NCBI GenBank assembly: GCA_017630215.1
Contig: JAGBVR010000005.1
Span: 1 to 34,253, forward strand
Length of the DNA stretch: 34,253 nucleotides
Source: Bacteroidales bacterium
Lineage (GTDB): Bacteria; Bacteroidota; Bacteroidia; Bacteroidales; UBA932
Direction: 5' to 3'
In this document: one piece after another, positions 16,136-24,383 of the stretch
Layout: the number at the start of each line of letters is the position of its first letter
How positions within the stretch are numbered: position 1 is the first letter of the stretch
Notes under the pieces: generated by a model
The model's database searches: none
What the model was told of the DNA's origin: nothing
What the model saw: the letters and a program-made list of their open reading frames with translations, nothing else
Translations under genes and position numbers: made by a program

Positions 16136-16783
16136 ATGTTTGGACGCAAAAAAATAAATAAGCTCATAGAAGATATAGATCGTTATTTCGATCTTATCGA
16201 CCAATCTATGCTTGTATTCAAAGAGGGCGTGCGTAACTATCTCTATTCAAATCCAAAAGATTTTTCGGAAAATCTCAAGAATATTTCCCTTTATGAGGGT
16301 CAGTCAGATATCCTCAGAAGAGAAATAGAGAATGCATTGTTTACCCAGACAGCCCTCACCCATTCAAGAGGAGACATAATGCGTCTGCTGGAAAAGACAA
16401 AAAACATCATAGACCTTCTGAACGACAGTCTTTTCCAATTCGAGATAGAGACACCTTTCATTCCGTCGGAGCTGAATCCTGAATTCATGAAGCTGACAGA
16501 GTTTTCCACATTGGCCATAGAGGCGGTAATTCCTGCAGCCAAGGCATACTTCAAGGCATCGGAAACCATTCCCGATAAAATCAGCAGGGCGTATTTTTAT
16601 GAGAAGGAAGCTGTAAAATATTCTCAGACGATCAAACGCACGGTTTTTCACAATATGACTTCTCTCAAGCTTAGTGAGAAGTTTCATTTGAGGTATTTTG
16701 CCTTGCACATTGAAAATCTTTCCAAGGCAGCGGAAGCTGTTGCAGATCAGCTCGCTGTAATGGCTATCAAGAGAAGTTTGTAA
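16136..16783 (+). CDS. DUF47 / PhoU-like phosphate transport regulator
   Basis: A 215-residue all-helical cytosolic protein. It has the DUF47 signatures YEGQSDILRREIENALF (53-69) and SRGDIMRLLEKTKNIIDLLND (77-97), plus a second acidic PhoU-like helix near the C-terminus (HIENLSKAAEAVADQL). DUF47 proteins are encoded next to PiT-type phosphate permeases and are thought to modulate them. Here the stop codon is one base before the start of a gene whose product has a PiT-like membrane domain, so coupling is likely. The ATG at 16136 leaves an 11-base gap to the upstream lipoprotein gene. Confidence 0.87.
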   Translation: MFGRKKINKLIEDIDRYFDLIDQSMLVFKEGVRNYLYSNPKDFSENLKNISLYEGQSDILRREIENALFTQTALTHSRGDIMRLLEKTKNIIDLLNDSLFQFEIETPFIPSELNPEFMKLTEFSTLAIEAVIPAAKAYFKASETIPDKISRAYFYEKEAVKYSQTIKRTVFHNMTSLKLSEKFHLRYFALHIENLSKAAEAVADQLAVMAIKRSL

Positions 16784-16784
16784 A

Positions 16785-18413
16785 ATGCAGGTGCTCTGTC
16801 TCATATTATTCCTGTCCGTAGCTGCTCTTTGGTTCTTCACCAATGAGTACAACACCTTGTTCGGCGTTTACAGACCGGCATGTTCCATGAGAATCATGAG
16901 CTTCAACTTCCTGCTTTTCATCGGCCTCCTCACAGCCTTGAATTTCAGTAACGATGTAAGAAACTCCACGACTGATGCATTGGATATCAATAATTTTGAT
17001 AACAATCTGGCAATGCTTGCACTTCTTCTGGCACTTATTGTCCTGATGATATTGAAATTCCTTGGTATCAAAGGTTCGGCTACATATGCCATTTTAGGAT
17101 CACTTATGGCTTATGGCTTAATAACCGACGAAGCTTATCATTTGAAATGGAGCTTTATCGCATCCTATCTTGCAGCACCTGTCATGGCCTTTACTATTTC
17201 AGCAGGTATAAGATATTTATTGAAGACAGTATTTTCCAAAGTCCGCATTCACCTGATAACCATGTCTTACTATATGAGGATGGTGATTATATTGTGCATA
17301 GTACTGACAATCATTTCTTTAGGTCTTAATTGGGGAGGCATGCTGCTTGGAATAGGATATAAACTTGCAGAGGGGAAGGCCGTAGCCATATGCGCATCAT
17401 TCATAGTTGCCGGCATCATATTGATAACCAGAATTTTCGACAGAACTTACGAGCACCAGAGTACCGGAATGTATGCTGATTTCTCCATCTATGCAATCGC
17501 TTCCGTCGGATTTTCTGTTGCAGCCACATTGATGATTTTCTCCTTCGGCTCCATCACTGCACTTGCAAGAATCTCTCCGGTTCCGCTTTCTGTACCTACA
17601 CTCGTAACATGCGCTATTGCCGGTACAGAAATCATACAGAAAACGCGGCTTATCAGTAATTCCGATTATATAAAAGAAGGTATAGCTTCAATTGCAACTC
17701 CGGGGTTATCATTCATATTTACATTCATTGTTCTGGATATAATGGGAGAGAATCCTGCTGATGGTATCAGAGATCTGACTTCGATAGCAGCATCGTTAGT
17801 GATTCTGGCAGCTATTTCATTCGCAGGATATGTGAGACGGCAGCAGATGCTGAAAAAAGCCACAGAAAGGCTTGTATATACCCAGCAGCAACAGATATAC
17901 GAAAATTCACGTGCGCTCAATGATATGGAGCTGAAGGTAGTGATTTCTGAAAATCAAGCATTGCACAATGCCGTGGAAATGAAGAGACAGGAGGTGATGA
18001 ACATTGCTTTAAGTATCGTGGAACAGAAGGAATATCTTCAATCCTTGAATGAGATTGTCAAGAAACTATCTTCATCAAAGGACGAAGAAGAAAAGAACGG
18101 ATATATTTCCCAGCTCAGCTCTTCCCTCCGACAAAGGATTTCATACAACAGCGAAATAGATTCACAATATTTCTATGCACAGGCCGAATCTCTTCACGAA
18201 GACTTCAACGCCAAGCTGTCAGAGAATTTTCCGGATCTGACTCTGCAGGAAAAGCGTCTGGCAACCCTTCTCAGGCTTGGATTTTCATCCAAATACATTG
18301 CCTCACTGATGAATATAACACCTAAAAGTGTGGAAATAAGCAGGTATAGGCTGAGGCAGAAATTAGGCTTGTCAAAAGGAGACAACCTTGTAAATTATAT
18401 AAAATCTATATAA
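16785..18413 (+). CDS. PiT-permease-like membrane protein fused to a C-terminal LuxR-type HTH
   Basis: The 542 residues form an unusual fusion. Residues 1-350 hold about eleven membrane segments. An FSNDVRN stretch (54-60) and IKGSATYAILGSLMAYGL (95-112), followed by a W and an AAP-containing helix (122-145), resemble the ND and PxSTTH-G-G motifs of PiT phosphate permeases. A weaker second copy (GLNWGGMLLG at 180-189, PLSVPTLVTCAIAG at 267-280) has lost key residues. A coiled coil (about 352-430) and a linker lead to an HTH (485-542; LQEKRLATLLRLGFSSKYIA, then TPKSVEISRYRLRQKLG) like those of Bacteroidota LuxR-type regulators. I infer a transporter-derived membrane transcription factor. The PiT assignment is by eye; the HTH is firm. 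Confidence 0.75.
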   Translation: MQVLCLILFLSVAALWFFTNEYNTLFGVYRPACSMRIMSFNFLLFIGLLTALNFSNDVRNSTTDALDINNFDNNLAMLALLLALIVLMILKFLGIKGSATYAILGSLMAYGLITDEAYHLKWSFIASYLAAPVMAFTISAGIRYLLKTVFSKVRIHLITMSYYMRMVIILCIVLTIISLGLNWGGMLLGIGYKLAEGKAVAICASFIVAGIILITRIFDRTYEHQSTGMYADFSIYAIASVGFSVAATLMIFSFGSITALARISPVPLSVPTLVTCAIAGTEIIQKTRLISNSDYIKEGIASIATPGLSFIFTFIVLDIMGENPADGIRDLTSIAASLVILAAISFAGYVRRQQMLKKATERLVYTQQQQIYENSRALNDMELKVVISENQALHNAVEMKRQEVMNIALSIVEQKEYLQSLNEIVKKLSSSKDEEEKNGYISQLSSSLRQRISYNSEIDSQYFYAQAESLHEDFNAKLSENFPDLTLQEKRLATLLRLGFSSKYIASLMNITPKSVEISRYRLRQKLGLSKGDNLVNYIKSI

Positions 18414-18446
18414 CCTAACTAAATATTAACATTAAACCTTACAAAA

Positions 18447-19880
18447 ATGAAAAAGGTAATTTTACTTTCTGCATTGGCATTATCAATGTCATTTGCTGCA
18501 GTAGCTCAGCAGAACGATGCTGTAGAGACTGAGGTAAACCAGTATGGCCAGAAGGTTGCCGCACTGCCTGTCGATGCGACAGTCCAGGATGGTATCCTCG
18601 TATTCCAGAACAAGAGCGCAAACTACAAGATGTGGTTTGACGCACGTCTTCAGGCAGATGCTGCCGTTTATTTCGGCGCTCCTGATTTCTGTGCAAAGGA
18701 ACTCGACGGAAAGAGCAATACAAGCCATATCGGTAACGGTATGAGCCTTCGTCGTACCCGTTTCGCTGTAAAGGCACAGCTCGACAAGAACTGGTATGGT
18801 GAAATCGACACAGACTGGACAAGCGGTACACCTGAGATCAAGGATGCTTACCTTGGTTTCACAGGTGTAAAAGGCCTCGAAATCAAGGCCGGTAACTTCA
18901 AGGAGAACTTCTCTATCCAGAGAAACACCACCTCACGTTACCTTATGTTCATGGAGCGTGCAATGGTGACTTACCTCGCTCCATCTCGTCACCTTGGTAT
19001 CAATGCAAGATACTCTCACAATTGGTTCTGGGCTTCAGCTGGTGTTTTCGGTCCTGAGCTCAGCAGCTCGGAGGAGCAGGTAGCGATGGAGGACGGTAAT
19101 AAGGACTATGGATACAACGAGGGACTTTCTTACACCGGTAAGCTCGTTTTCCGTCCGCTCTACAAGTCAACAACATCTTCTCTCCACATCGGTGGTGCGG
19201 TTTCATACAGAAATCCTAAGCTCACAAGCACTGACGGTTATTATGTAGGCCGCTACAGCTCACGTAACTCGACAAACATCAACCGCAAGAAGTATCTTGA
19301 TACTGACGACGTAAAGGGTCTCGACCATGAGCTCGCATGGACAGTAGAGCTCGCAGGCCACTGGAAACAGCTCCGTTATGAGACTGCATACATCGCACGC
19401 GGTATGTATCTTGACCAGAAGGTGAATCCGCTCCCTACACAGTGGGCTGAGGGTTGGTATGCACAGGCAAGCTGGCTCCTCTTCGGTGGTACACAGAACT
19501 ATGATGCTGATGGTGCGAAGTATACTCGTACTACATCTGAGCACAAGTGGGGTAACCTCGAAATTGCATTCCGTTATGAGTATGCCGACTTCAACACAGG
19601 TAAGCTTTTCTCAAGCAAGGCAGCTGATACAAACATCTTCGGAGGTAGCGGCGAGGCATACACTATCGGTCTTAACTACTACCCTTCAAAGAACGTAAAG
19701 ATCGTCCTCAACTGGCAGTATAACAACAACGACCGTTATGCTAACGCAAAGGGCAAGAGCTACGTAGGATACGATGCAAAGGGACTTCCTACAAAAGATC
19801 CTAAGAAGGTCGATGCTCCGGCAGGCAAGGCTGGTGTAGATTACCAGATGCTTGCTCTTCGTTTCCAGGTTGCATTCTAA
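18447..19880 (+). CDS. Porin O/P family outer-membrane protein
   Basis: Predicted outer-membrane beta-barrel of 477 residues in the phosphate-selective porin O/P family. It has a signal peptide (MKKVILLSALALSMSFAAVAQ). The conserved opening covers DGILVFQNKSANYKMWFDAR and GMSLRRTRFAVKAQLDKNWYGEID. Next come KDAYLGF, then KAGNFKENFSIQ and RYLMFMERAM. The barrel ends in a terminal phenylalanine (ALRFQVAF), the outer-membrane assembly signal. Codon use is strongly biased (CGT, CTC, AAG, TAC), like the ribosomal genes, implying high expression. In Pseudomonas the family takes up phosphate or polyphosphate; many Bacteroidota members have unknown substrates. It follows the PiT-HTH gene by 33 bases. 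Confidence 0.9.
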   Translation: MKKVILLSALALSMSFAAVAQQNDAVETEVNQYGQKVAALPVDATVQDGILVFQNKSANYKMWFDARLQADAAVYFGAPDFCAKELDGKSNTSHIGNGMSLRRTRFAVKAQLDKNWYGEIDTDWTSGTPEIKDAYLGFTGVKGLEIKAGNFKENFSIQRNTTSRYLMFMERAMVTYLAPSRHLGINARYSHNWFWASAGVFGPELSSSEEQVAMEDGNKDYGYNEGLSYTGKLVFRPLYKSTTSSLHIGGAVSYRNPKLTSTDGYYVGRYSSRNSTNINRKKYLDTDDVKGLDHELAWTVELAGHWKQLRYETAYIARGMYLDQKVNPLPTQWAEGWYAQASWLLFGGTQNYDADGAKYTRTTSEHKWGNLEIAFRYEYADFNTGKLFSSKAADTNIFGGSGEAYTIGLNYYPSKNVKIVLNWQYNNNDRYANAKGKSYVGYDAKGLPTKDPKKVDAPAGKAGVDYQMLALRFQVAF

Positions 19881-19907
19881 AGATTACAAAATAACATCCA
19901 TTAAAGT

Positions 19908-21467
19908 ATGAAAAAGATATTTTTGGCCCTTGCCGGCCTTGCTGCCTTGGCAGCTGTCTCTTGTGTAAGAGACGAAAATCCTGATTACGTTCCACCTCCA
20001 ACAACAGTGTCAGGTGTCGTGATCAATGAGGTTTACACTTTCAGTAATCAGTCTGAACCAGATGATCTTGACTGGATCGAGCTTTACAATACAACTGATG
20101 CAGATATCGATCTTACTGGTGTTCTCATGTGGGAGAGCGGCGGACAGGAAGAGGCTTGGGCATTCCCTAAGGGATCTGTGATCAAGGCGAAAAGCTACTT
20201 CGTTGTTGACAGCGACAAGTACGGTCTTCTCAACGACCCTATCAATCATCCTGCATGGGGTCTTAGCAAGGGTCCGGATGAATTCATGGTACTCGCTAAC
20301 TCTGACTTCAAGATTATCGATGAAGTGAAGCTTCCAAGCTTGAATGACGGCGAGACATATGGCCGTATAACCGACGGTTCAAGTGAATGGCAGGTATTCC
20401 AGACAGGAACAAAAGGTAAGAAGAACGAAGGTCCTGCACGTCCTGAGTTCACAAACACTCTCGGACTTTACATCAACGAGGTTTACCACGACAACTCTGA
20501 CATCTTCTCTGCTTCAGGCTGGGATTCTTCAGTGGACTTCATCGAGCTTTACAATGCTACAGATGCAGATATCGACATCTCAGGCTTTGAGATTTATGAC
20601 GACACTCAGGCTGATGACAAGAAGTATGTAGTTCCGGCAGGAACCAAGGTTCCGGCTAAGGGTTTCCTTACTTATGACGTTTACAAGGAGAATCCTGCAG
20701 GTCCTGCATTCGGTCTTGGCGCAAGCGGTGACTGGGTATTCATCTTCAAGCCAGGCAAGTCTGAGCTCGTAGACCAGATCGAGATTCCTGCATTCGGCAA
20801 GGATTCAGGTCTTAGAGATATGGGTTATACTTTCGGTCGCAAGCCGGATGGATCAGACAAACTCTTCATCTTCACAGAGGCAACCAGAAACGCTTCTAAC
20901 AACAATGCTCCTGTTCTTGAGGGCTGGGCACCTGAGCAGCCGGAAGATCCGAAGCCAGAGGATCCGAAGCCGACTGCAGCTTCAGTTGTCTTCAACGAGC
21001 TCTGCGGTAACAAGGCATACGACGGACAGAAGTTCATCGAGCTTTACAATGCCGGTGATGCAGAGGTAAGCCTTGCAGGATGGACTATCAGAAAGTATGC
21101 TGCTGATGCAACTGACGTAGAAGGCAAATACAACAACTGCTGGGTAGCTATTGAGGGAATCAAGATCGCTGCCGGCGGATACCTCGTGCTCGCTGCTGAC
21201 CAGACTGACCCTACACTCGGATTCAACGCAGGTCTTTCAGCTAAGAAGGGCGTGAAGTTCGAGCTCGTTGATGCAAGCGGAAAGGTAGTGGACAAGTTTG
21301 TTCGCGGAACTGATGCTGATCCATTCGAAGAGGAGCCGCTTTCAGAGAACAAGGAAGCTTCTTACTCACGCGTTCCTAACGGAACAGGTGACTGGGCTTA
21401 TGCAGCACCTACTCCTGGCGCAGCAAACGGTGAAAAGACCGGTGACATTGAAGGTTATAATAAATAA
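19908..21467 (+). CDS. Lipoprotein with three lamin-tail domains
   Basis: A 519-residue lipoprotein starting MKKIFLALAGLAALAAVSC (lipobox AVSC, C19). Three lamin-tail (LTD) immunoglobulin-like domains cover about 36-165, 185-335 and 358-505. Each has the NE(V/L)..(F/W)IELYN(T/A) signature, at I57, I212 and I377. A PEDPKPEDPKP linker separates domains two and three. The 15 bases ATCGAGCTTTACAAT are identical in all three (20076, 20541, 21036), pointing to internal duplication. Bacterial LTDs are linked to surface or secreted hydrolases, but no enzyme domain is fused here. The gene lies between the porin and two probable triphosphate-binding proteins and shares the porin's biased codon use. Function unknown. 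Confidence 0.85.
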   Translation: MKKIFLALAGLAALAAVSCVRDENPDYVPPPTTVSGVVINEVYTFSNQSEPDDLDWIELYNTTDADIDLTGVLMWESGGQEEAWAFPKGSVIKAKSYFVVDSDKYGLLNDPINHPAWGLSKGPDEFMVLANSDFKIIDEVKLPSLNDGETYGRITDGSSEWQVFQTGTKGKKNEGPARPEFTNTLGLYINEVYHDNSDIFSASGWDSSVDFIELYNATDADIDISGFEIYDDTQADDKKYVVPAGTKVPAKGFLTYDVYKENPAGPAFGLGASGDWVFIFKPGKSELVDQIEIPAFGKDSGLRDMGYTFGRKPDGSDKLFIFTEATRNASNNNAPVLEGWAPEQPEDPKPEDPKPTAASVVFNELCGNKAYDGQKFIELYNAGDAEVSLAGWTIRKYAADATDVEGKYNNCWVAIEGIKIAAGGYLVLAADQTDPTLGFNAGLSAKKGVKFELVDASGKVVDKFVRGTDADPFEEEPLSENKEASYSRVPNGTGDWAYAAPTPGAANGEKTGDIEGYNK

Positions 21468-21491
21468 TAACAATATTAATATCAACGAATT

Positions 21492-22130
21492 ATGGCAGAA
21501 TTGAAAATCGGTGAAATCTCAAAGCCACGCTTTGAGTTCCGCTCTTTCGGACAGTGCTTCTGTGAGGCACACAAGAGAATGGCTCGTCTTTCTGTTCCTG
21601 TACCTGAAAAGGTATGGGAGCGTCACAGTGACGAGATCTACATCATCTCTAACAAGAACGACATCAACAACACAAAGATCCGCGACGGCAAGATGGACAT
21701 CAAGACTTATGTCCAGACAGTTGACGGACTCGAGCAGTGGAACCCTCTCATGAAGGGTGAGTTCCCTATCTCACGTACAGTTCTCGAGAACGAGGTATTC
21801 CCTGCATTCATGGTGGAGATGCCTGCTCTTGACAAGGACGAGTACACATACGAGGAGTTCATCGCAATGGTAAAGGCCAATCCTGATCTCGCTGCCGTAC
21901 GCGTTCACAAGCAGCGCTTCGGCTATATGGTAAACAACACAATCTGCGAGGTAGGTAACGTACTGATCAACGGTGCGAAGATCGTTACCATCAACTCAGA
22001 GTCAACAGAAATCGAGGATATCAAGAAGACAATCGCTGACTGCGGTCTCGAAGGTGTAGAGAACATCAACTACCTCCAGGCTATCAAGCGCGTTATCGGA
22101 ATGTCAGACAAACCACTTGCAAACGAATAA
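21492..22130 (+). CDS. Probable divergent CYTH/triphosphate-tunnel-like protein
   Basis: I do not recognise a named family with certainty. The 212-residue soluble protein has alternating charged beta strands typical of triphosphate-tunnel folds: RFEFRSF near the N-terminus, then DEIYIIS, NNTKIRDGKMDIKTYVQ and GLEQWNPLMKGEFP. Later strands are AAVRVHKQRFGYMVNN, TICEVGNVLING and a terminal SESTEIEDIKKTI. The canonical ExExK is not exact (FEFRS). The stop codon is 4 bases before the ATG of a true CYTH gene, so a functional link is likely. Codon use is strongly biased. The assignment rests on strand pattern and neighbour only. Confidence 0.55.
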   Translation: MAELKIGEISKPRFEFRSFGQCFCEAHKRMARLSVPVPEKVWERHSDEIYIISNKNDINNTKIRDGKMDIKTYVQTVDGLEQWNPLMKGEFPISRTVLENEVFPAFMVEMPALDKDEYTYEEFIAMVKANPDLAAVRVHKQRFGYMVNNTICEVGNVLINGAKIVTINSESTEIEDIKKTIADCGLEGVENINYLQAIKRVIGMSDKPLANE

Positions 22131-22134
22131 TATC

Positions 22135-22608
22135 ATGGCACAGGAAGTAGAAAGAAAATTCTTGGTTGCAGGCGACTTCAAGCCGTTTGCAAAGAAGGCT
22201 ACCCGCATCACTCAGGGTTACCTCAGTTCAGTTCCTGAGCGCACTGTACGTGTACGTATCAAGGGCGAGAAGGGATTCATCACCATCAAGGGAATCGGCT
22301 CAGCAAGCGGAGCAAGCCGCTATGAGTGGGAGAAGGAAATCCCTGTAGCAGAAGTAGAGGAACTCCTCAAGATCTGTGAGCCGGGCGTGATCGACAAGAC
22401 TCGTTACCTCGTAGAGGCTGGCGAACACACTTATGAAGTAGACGAATTCTACGGTGACAACGAAGGCCTTACAGTAGCCGAAGTGGAGCTCTCATCTGAG
22501 GACGAGGCATTCGCTAAGCCTGAGTGGCTCGGAGAAGAGGTTACCGGAGATGTGAAGTACTACAACTCTATGCTCATGAAGAACCCATATAAGAACTGGG
22601 CGAAATAA
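22135..22608 (+). CDS. CYTH domain protein (triphosphate tunnel metalloenzyme)
   Basis: A 157-residue CYTH protein. The ATG at 22135 puts the diagnostic ExExK (E4-V-E6-R-K8) at the very N-terminus. A TTG at 22117 overlaps the previous gene and is unlikely. Later tunnel strands read RTVRVRIKGEKGFITIKG, RYEWEKEIPV, DKTRYLVEAGEHTYEVDEF and LTVAEVELS, giving the alternating Arg/Lys and Glu residues that hold metal-triphosphate. Relatives hydrolyse inorganic triphosphate or nucleoside triphosphates, and class IV adenylate cyclases share the fold. Bacterial members of this size are usually triphosphatases. It is followed by a cluster of palindromic repeats. Confidence 0.9.
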   Translation: MAQEVERKFLVAGDFKPFAKKATRITQGYLSSVPERTVRVRIKGEKGFITIKGIGSASGASRYEWEKEIPVAEVEELLKICEPGVIDKTRYLVEAGEHTYEVDEFYGDNEGLTVAEVELSSEDEAFAKPEWLGEEVTGDVKYYNSMLMKNPYKNWAK

Positions 22609-22616
22609 TTTTTTGA

Positions 22617-22707
22617 GATTGCCGATCAAGCCGGCAATGACGCAACAGTCATCCCCGGCTTGACCTGCAATGACGAAAGAGTCATCCCCGGCTTGACCGG
22701 GGATCTC
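22617..22707. repeat. Cluster of three ATCCCCGG-family repeat units
   Basis: Three units lie between the CYTH gene and the SLC13 gene. Unit 1 (22617-22641) is GATTGCCG-ATCAAG-CCGGCAATGAC, in reverse orientation. Unit 2 (22648-22674) begins GTCATCCCCGGCTTGACC and ends TGCAATGAC. Unit 3 (22681-22707) begins identically and ends with the full complement CCGGGGATCTC. Units 2 and 3 share 18 bases. Unit 2 looks like a hybrid of the CCCCGG type and the TTGCCGG type. Confidence 0.85.
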
Positions 22708-22730
22708 TTTTAAAACAAATTTAAACCACT

Positions 22731-24341
22731 ATGACAGACAAGAACACTGAACTGGACCAGGAGCAGGTTTTCGACCCGCTGGACATGAACAATTACAAGG
22801 TGGAAAAACTTCCGAAGATGGAGAAATCCGGCTTCGAGAAATGGATGGCCCGTCTGGGTGGACCTATTGCCGCCATTATATTCATCCTGATATATTGGGT
22901 GATTGATATCCCATTGTTTGACAATCTGGATTTCTCCGGACTTTCAGACAAGGCTCAGGCCAGACTGAATGTAATCGGCGAAGCGGCATTCATCAGGGCC
23001 TGCTACGCAATGCTGGCAATATTCTGTGCTTCCATCGTGCTTTGGATTACAGAAGCCGTACAGAGTTACCTGACTTCGCTTATGGTGATTCTTGGTGTCA
23101 TCTTATGCGGCGTAACGACTCAGAAGGATGCTTTTGCACAGCTCGGACATCCGGTGATGTGGCTGAATATCCTTTCATTCATTCTCGCCAGCATGCTGGT
23201 GAAGACACGTGTTGCAAAAAGATTTGCGCTCTGGTTCGTACTGAAGTTCGGTAAGAGCGCTACCGGTGTCTTCTTCAGTTTTCTTGTAATCAATGTAGTA
23301 TTGTCCCTCTTTATTTCAGCTACGACCGTCAAGGCGACAATACTCCTTCCTATCTTCATGGTCGTGGCAGCAATATTCGGAGCAAGTCAGGGCGAGCGCA
23401 ACAACTTCGGACGAAACCTTGTGCTCCAGAATCTTTTCCAGATCAATATCGGTGCAAGTGCGTTCATGACAGGCTCCGGTGCCAACCTGCTCGCCGTATC
23501 ACTTCTTACAGGCGCATACAGCTCTGTCTCGATGATATATTCAGACTGGCTTGCAGCAGCTTTCCCACTTGCCATGATACTTCTTCTTATCGGCTGGTTC
23601 ATCGGAGCGAAGGTCATATTCCCTCTCAAACCGGAAGAAAGAAAGCCTCAGATCCAAGGTGGAATGGAACGTCTCCGTCAGGAACTGAATTCCATGGGCA
23701 AGATGACTGTCGACGAATTCAAAGCGATTGCGATATTCGTAGGCGTGCTTGCCATGTGGGTTACTGAAAACTGGCACGGAGTTTCCGCAGAGGTCGTGGT
23801 ATTGATCGGCGCAGTCATTGCATTGCTTCCGGGCATCGGCGTTGTCAAATGGAACGATGTGGACATTCCTTGGCATCTCATGCTTTTCTCAGCCGGTGCA
23901 TATGTCATCGGATCAGGACTTAACGCTACCGATCTCCCTTCAATGATGGTAGGTGCAGGAATGGATGCCCTCGGCATCACGGCCCAGACTCCTTTCTTCG
24001 TCCTGTATCTTCTCCTTACCGGTCTGATGCTCTTCAGTGCATTGGTCTTCCAGTCAAAAAACATGAGAGCATTGGTTTTCATACCGATTGCCATAGGAGT
24101 CGAGCAGCAGTTCGGCTTGCCACCTCTCTGTCTCTCATTCCCGGTATCTCTTCTGATCGAACATGTTTACGTGCTGCCGTTCAACAGTAAACCTGCAGCG
24201 CTGCTATATACTACCAACCATTACAGCTGGAGCGACACTTTCAAATTCGGAATCACAATGATGCTCATCGCCTGGGTAATGATTCTGGTATGGGGAGAGA
24301 CTGTCCTTCAATGGCTTGGATACACACCTGGTTTGTTTTAA
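22731..24341 (+). CDS. SLC13/DASS family sodium-anion transporter
   Basis: A 536-residue inner-membrane protein with an N-terminal soluble stretch of about 45 residues and roughly eleven membrane segments. It has DASS features: LWITEAVQSYLTSLMVILGVI near the start and the first hairpin SATTVKATILLP (S196 onward), corresponding to the SNT substrate and sodium motif. TGSGANLLAV (T247 to V256) follows. A second half repeats the fold (LFSAGAYVIGSG, then a region ending FNSKPAALLYTTNHYSW). Family substrates are dicarboxylates, sulfate or phosphate, and the sequence alone does not decide. Next to porin O/P, DUF47 and CYTH genes, phosphate is a reasonable guess. Codon use is less biased than in the preceding genes. 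Confidence 0.87.
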   Translation: MTDKNTELDQEQVFDPLDMNNYKVEKLPKMEKSGFEKWMARLGGPIAAIIFILIYWVIDIPLFDNLDFSGLSDKAQARLNVIGEAAFIRACYAMLAIFCASIVLWITEAVQSYLTSLMVILGVILCGVTTQKDAFAQLGHPVMWLNILSFILASMLVKTRVAKRFALWFVLKFGKSATGVFFSFLVINVVLSLFISATTVKATILLPIFMVVAAIFGASQGERNNFGRNLVLQNLFQINIGASAFMTGSGANLLAVSLLTGAYSSVSMIYSDWLAAAFPLAMILLLIGWFIGAKVIFPLKPEERKPQIQGGMERLRQELNSMGKMTVDEFKAIAIFVGVLAMWVTENWHGVSAEVVVLIGAVIALLPGIGVVKWNDVDIPWHLMLFSAGAYVIGSGLNATDLPSMMVGAGMDALGITAQTPFFVLYLLLTGLMLFSALVFQSKNMRALVFIPIAIGVEQQFGLPPLCLSFPVSLLIEHVYVLPFNSKPAALLYTTNHYSWSDTFKFGITMMLIAWVMILVWGETVLQWLGYTPGLF

Positions 24342-24348
24342 AGATATT

Positions 24349-24369
24349 ATCCCCGGCCTTACCGGGGAT
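24349..24369. repeat. Palindromic repeat, ATCCCCGG/CCGGGGAT family, last copy
   Basis: ATCCCCGG (24349-24356) and CCGGGGAT (24362-24369) are a perfect 8-bp inverted repeat with a 5-base loop, 7 bases after the SLC13 stop and 14 bases before the next ATG. It could act as a weak terminator or mRNA end stabiliser. Confidence 0.8.
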
Positions 24370-24383
24370 TGCAATTCCATATT

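Noticed and set aside
22648-22707. Possible CRISPR-like direct repeats (18 identical bases, 15-base spacing)
   Set aside because: Only two copies, palindromic units, no cas genes and related copies elsewhere in intergenic gaps; it fits an interspersed palindromic repeat.
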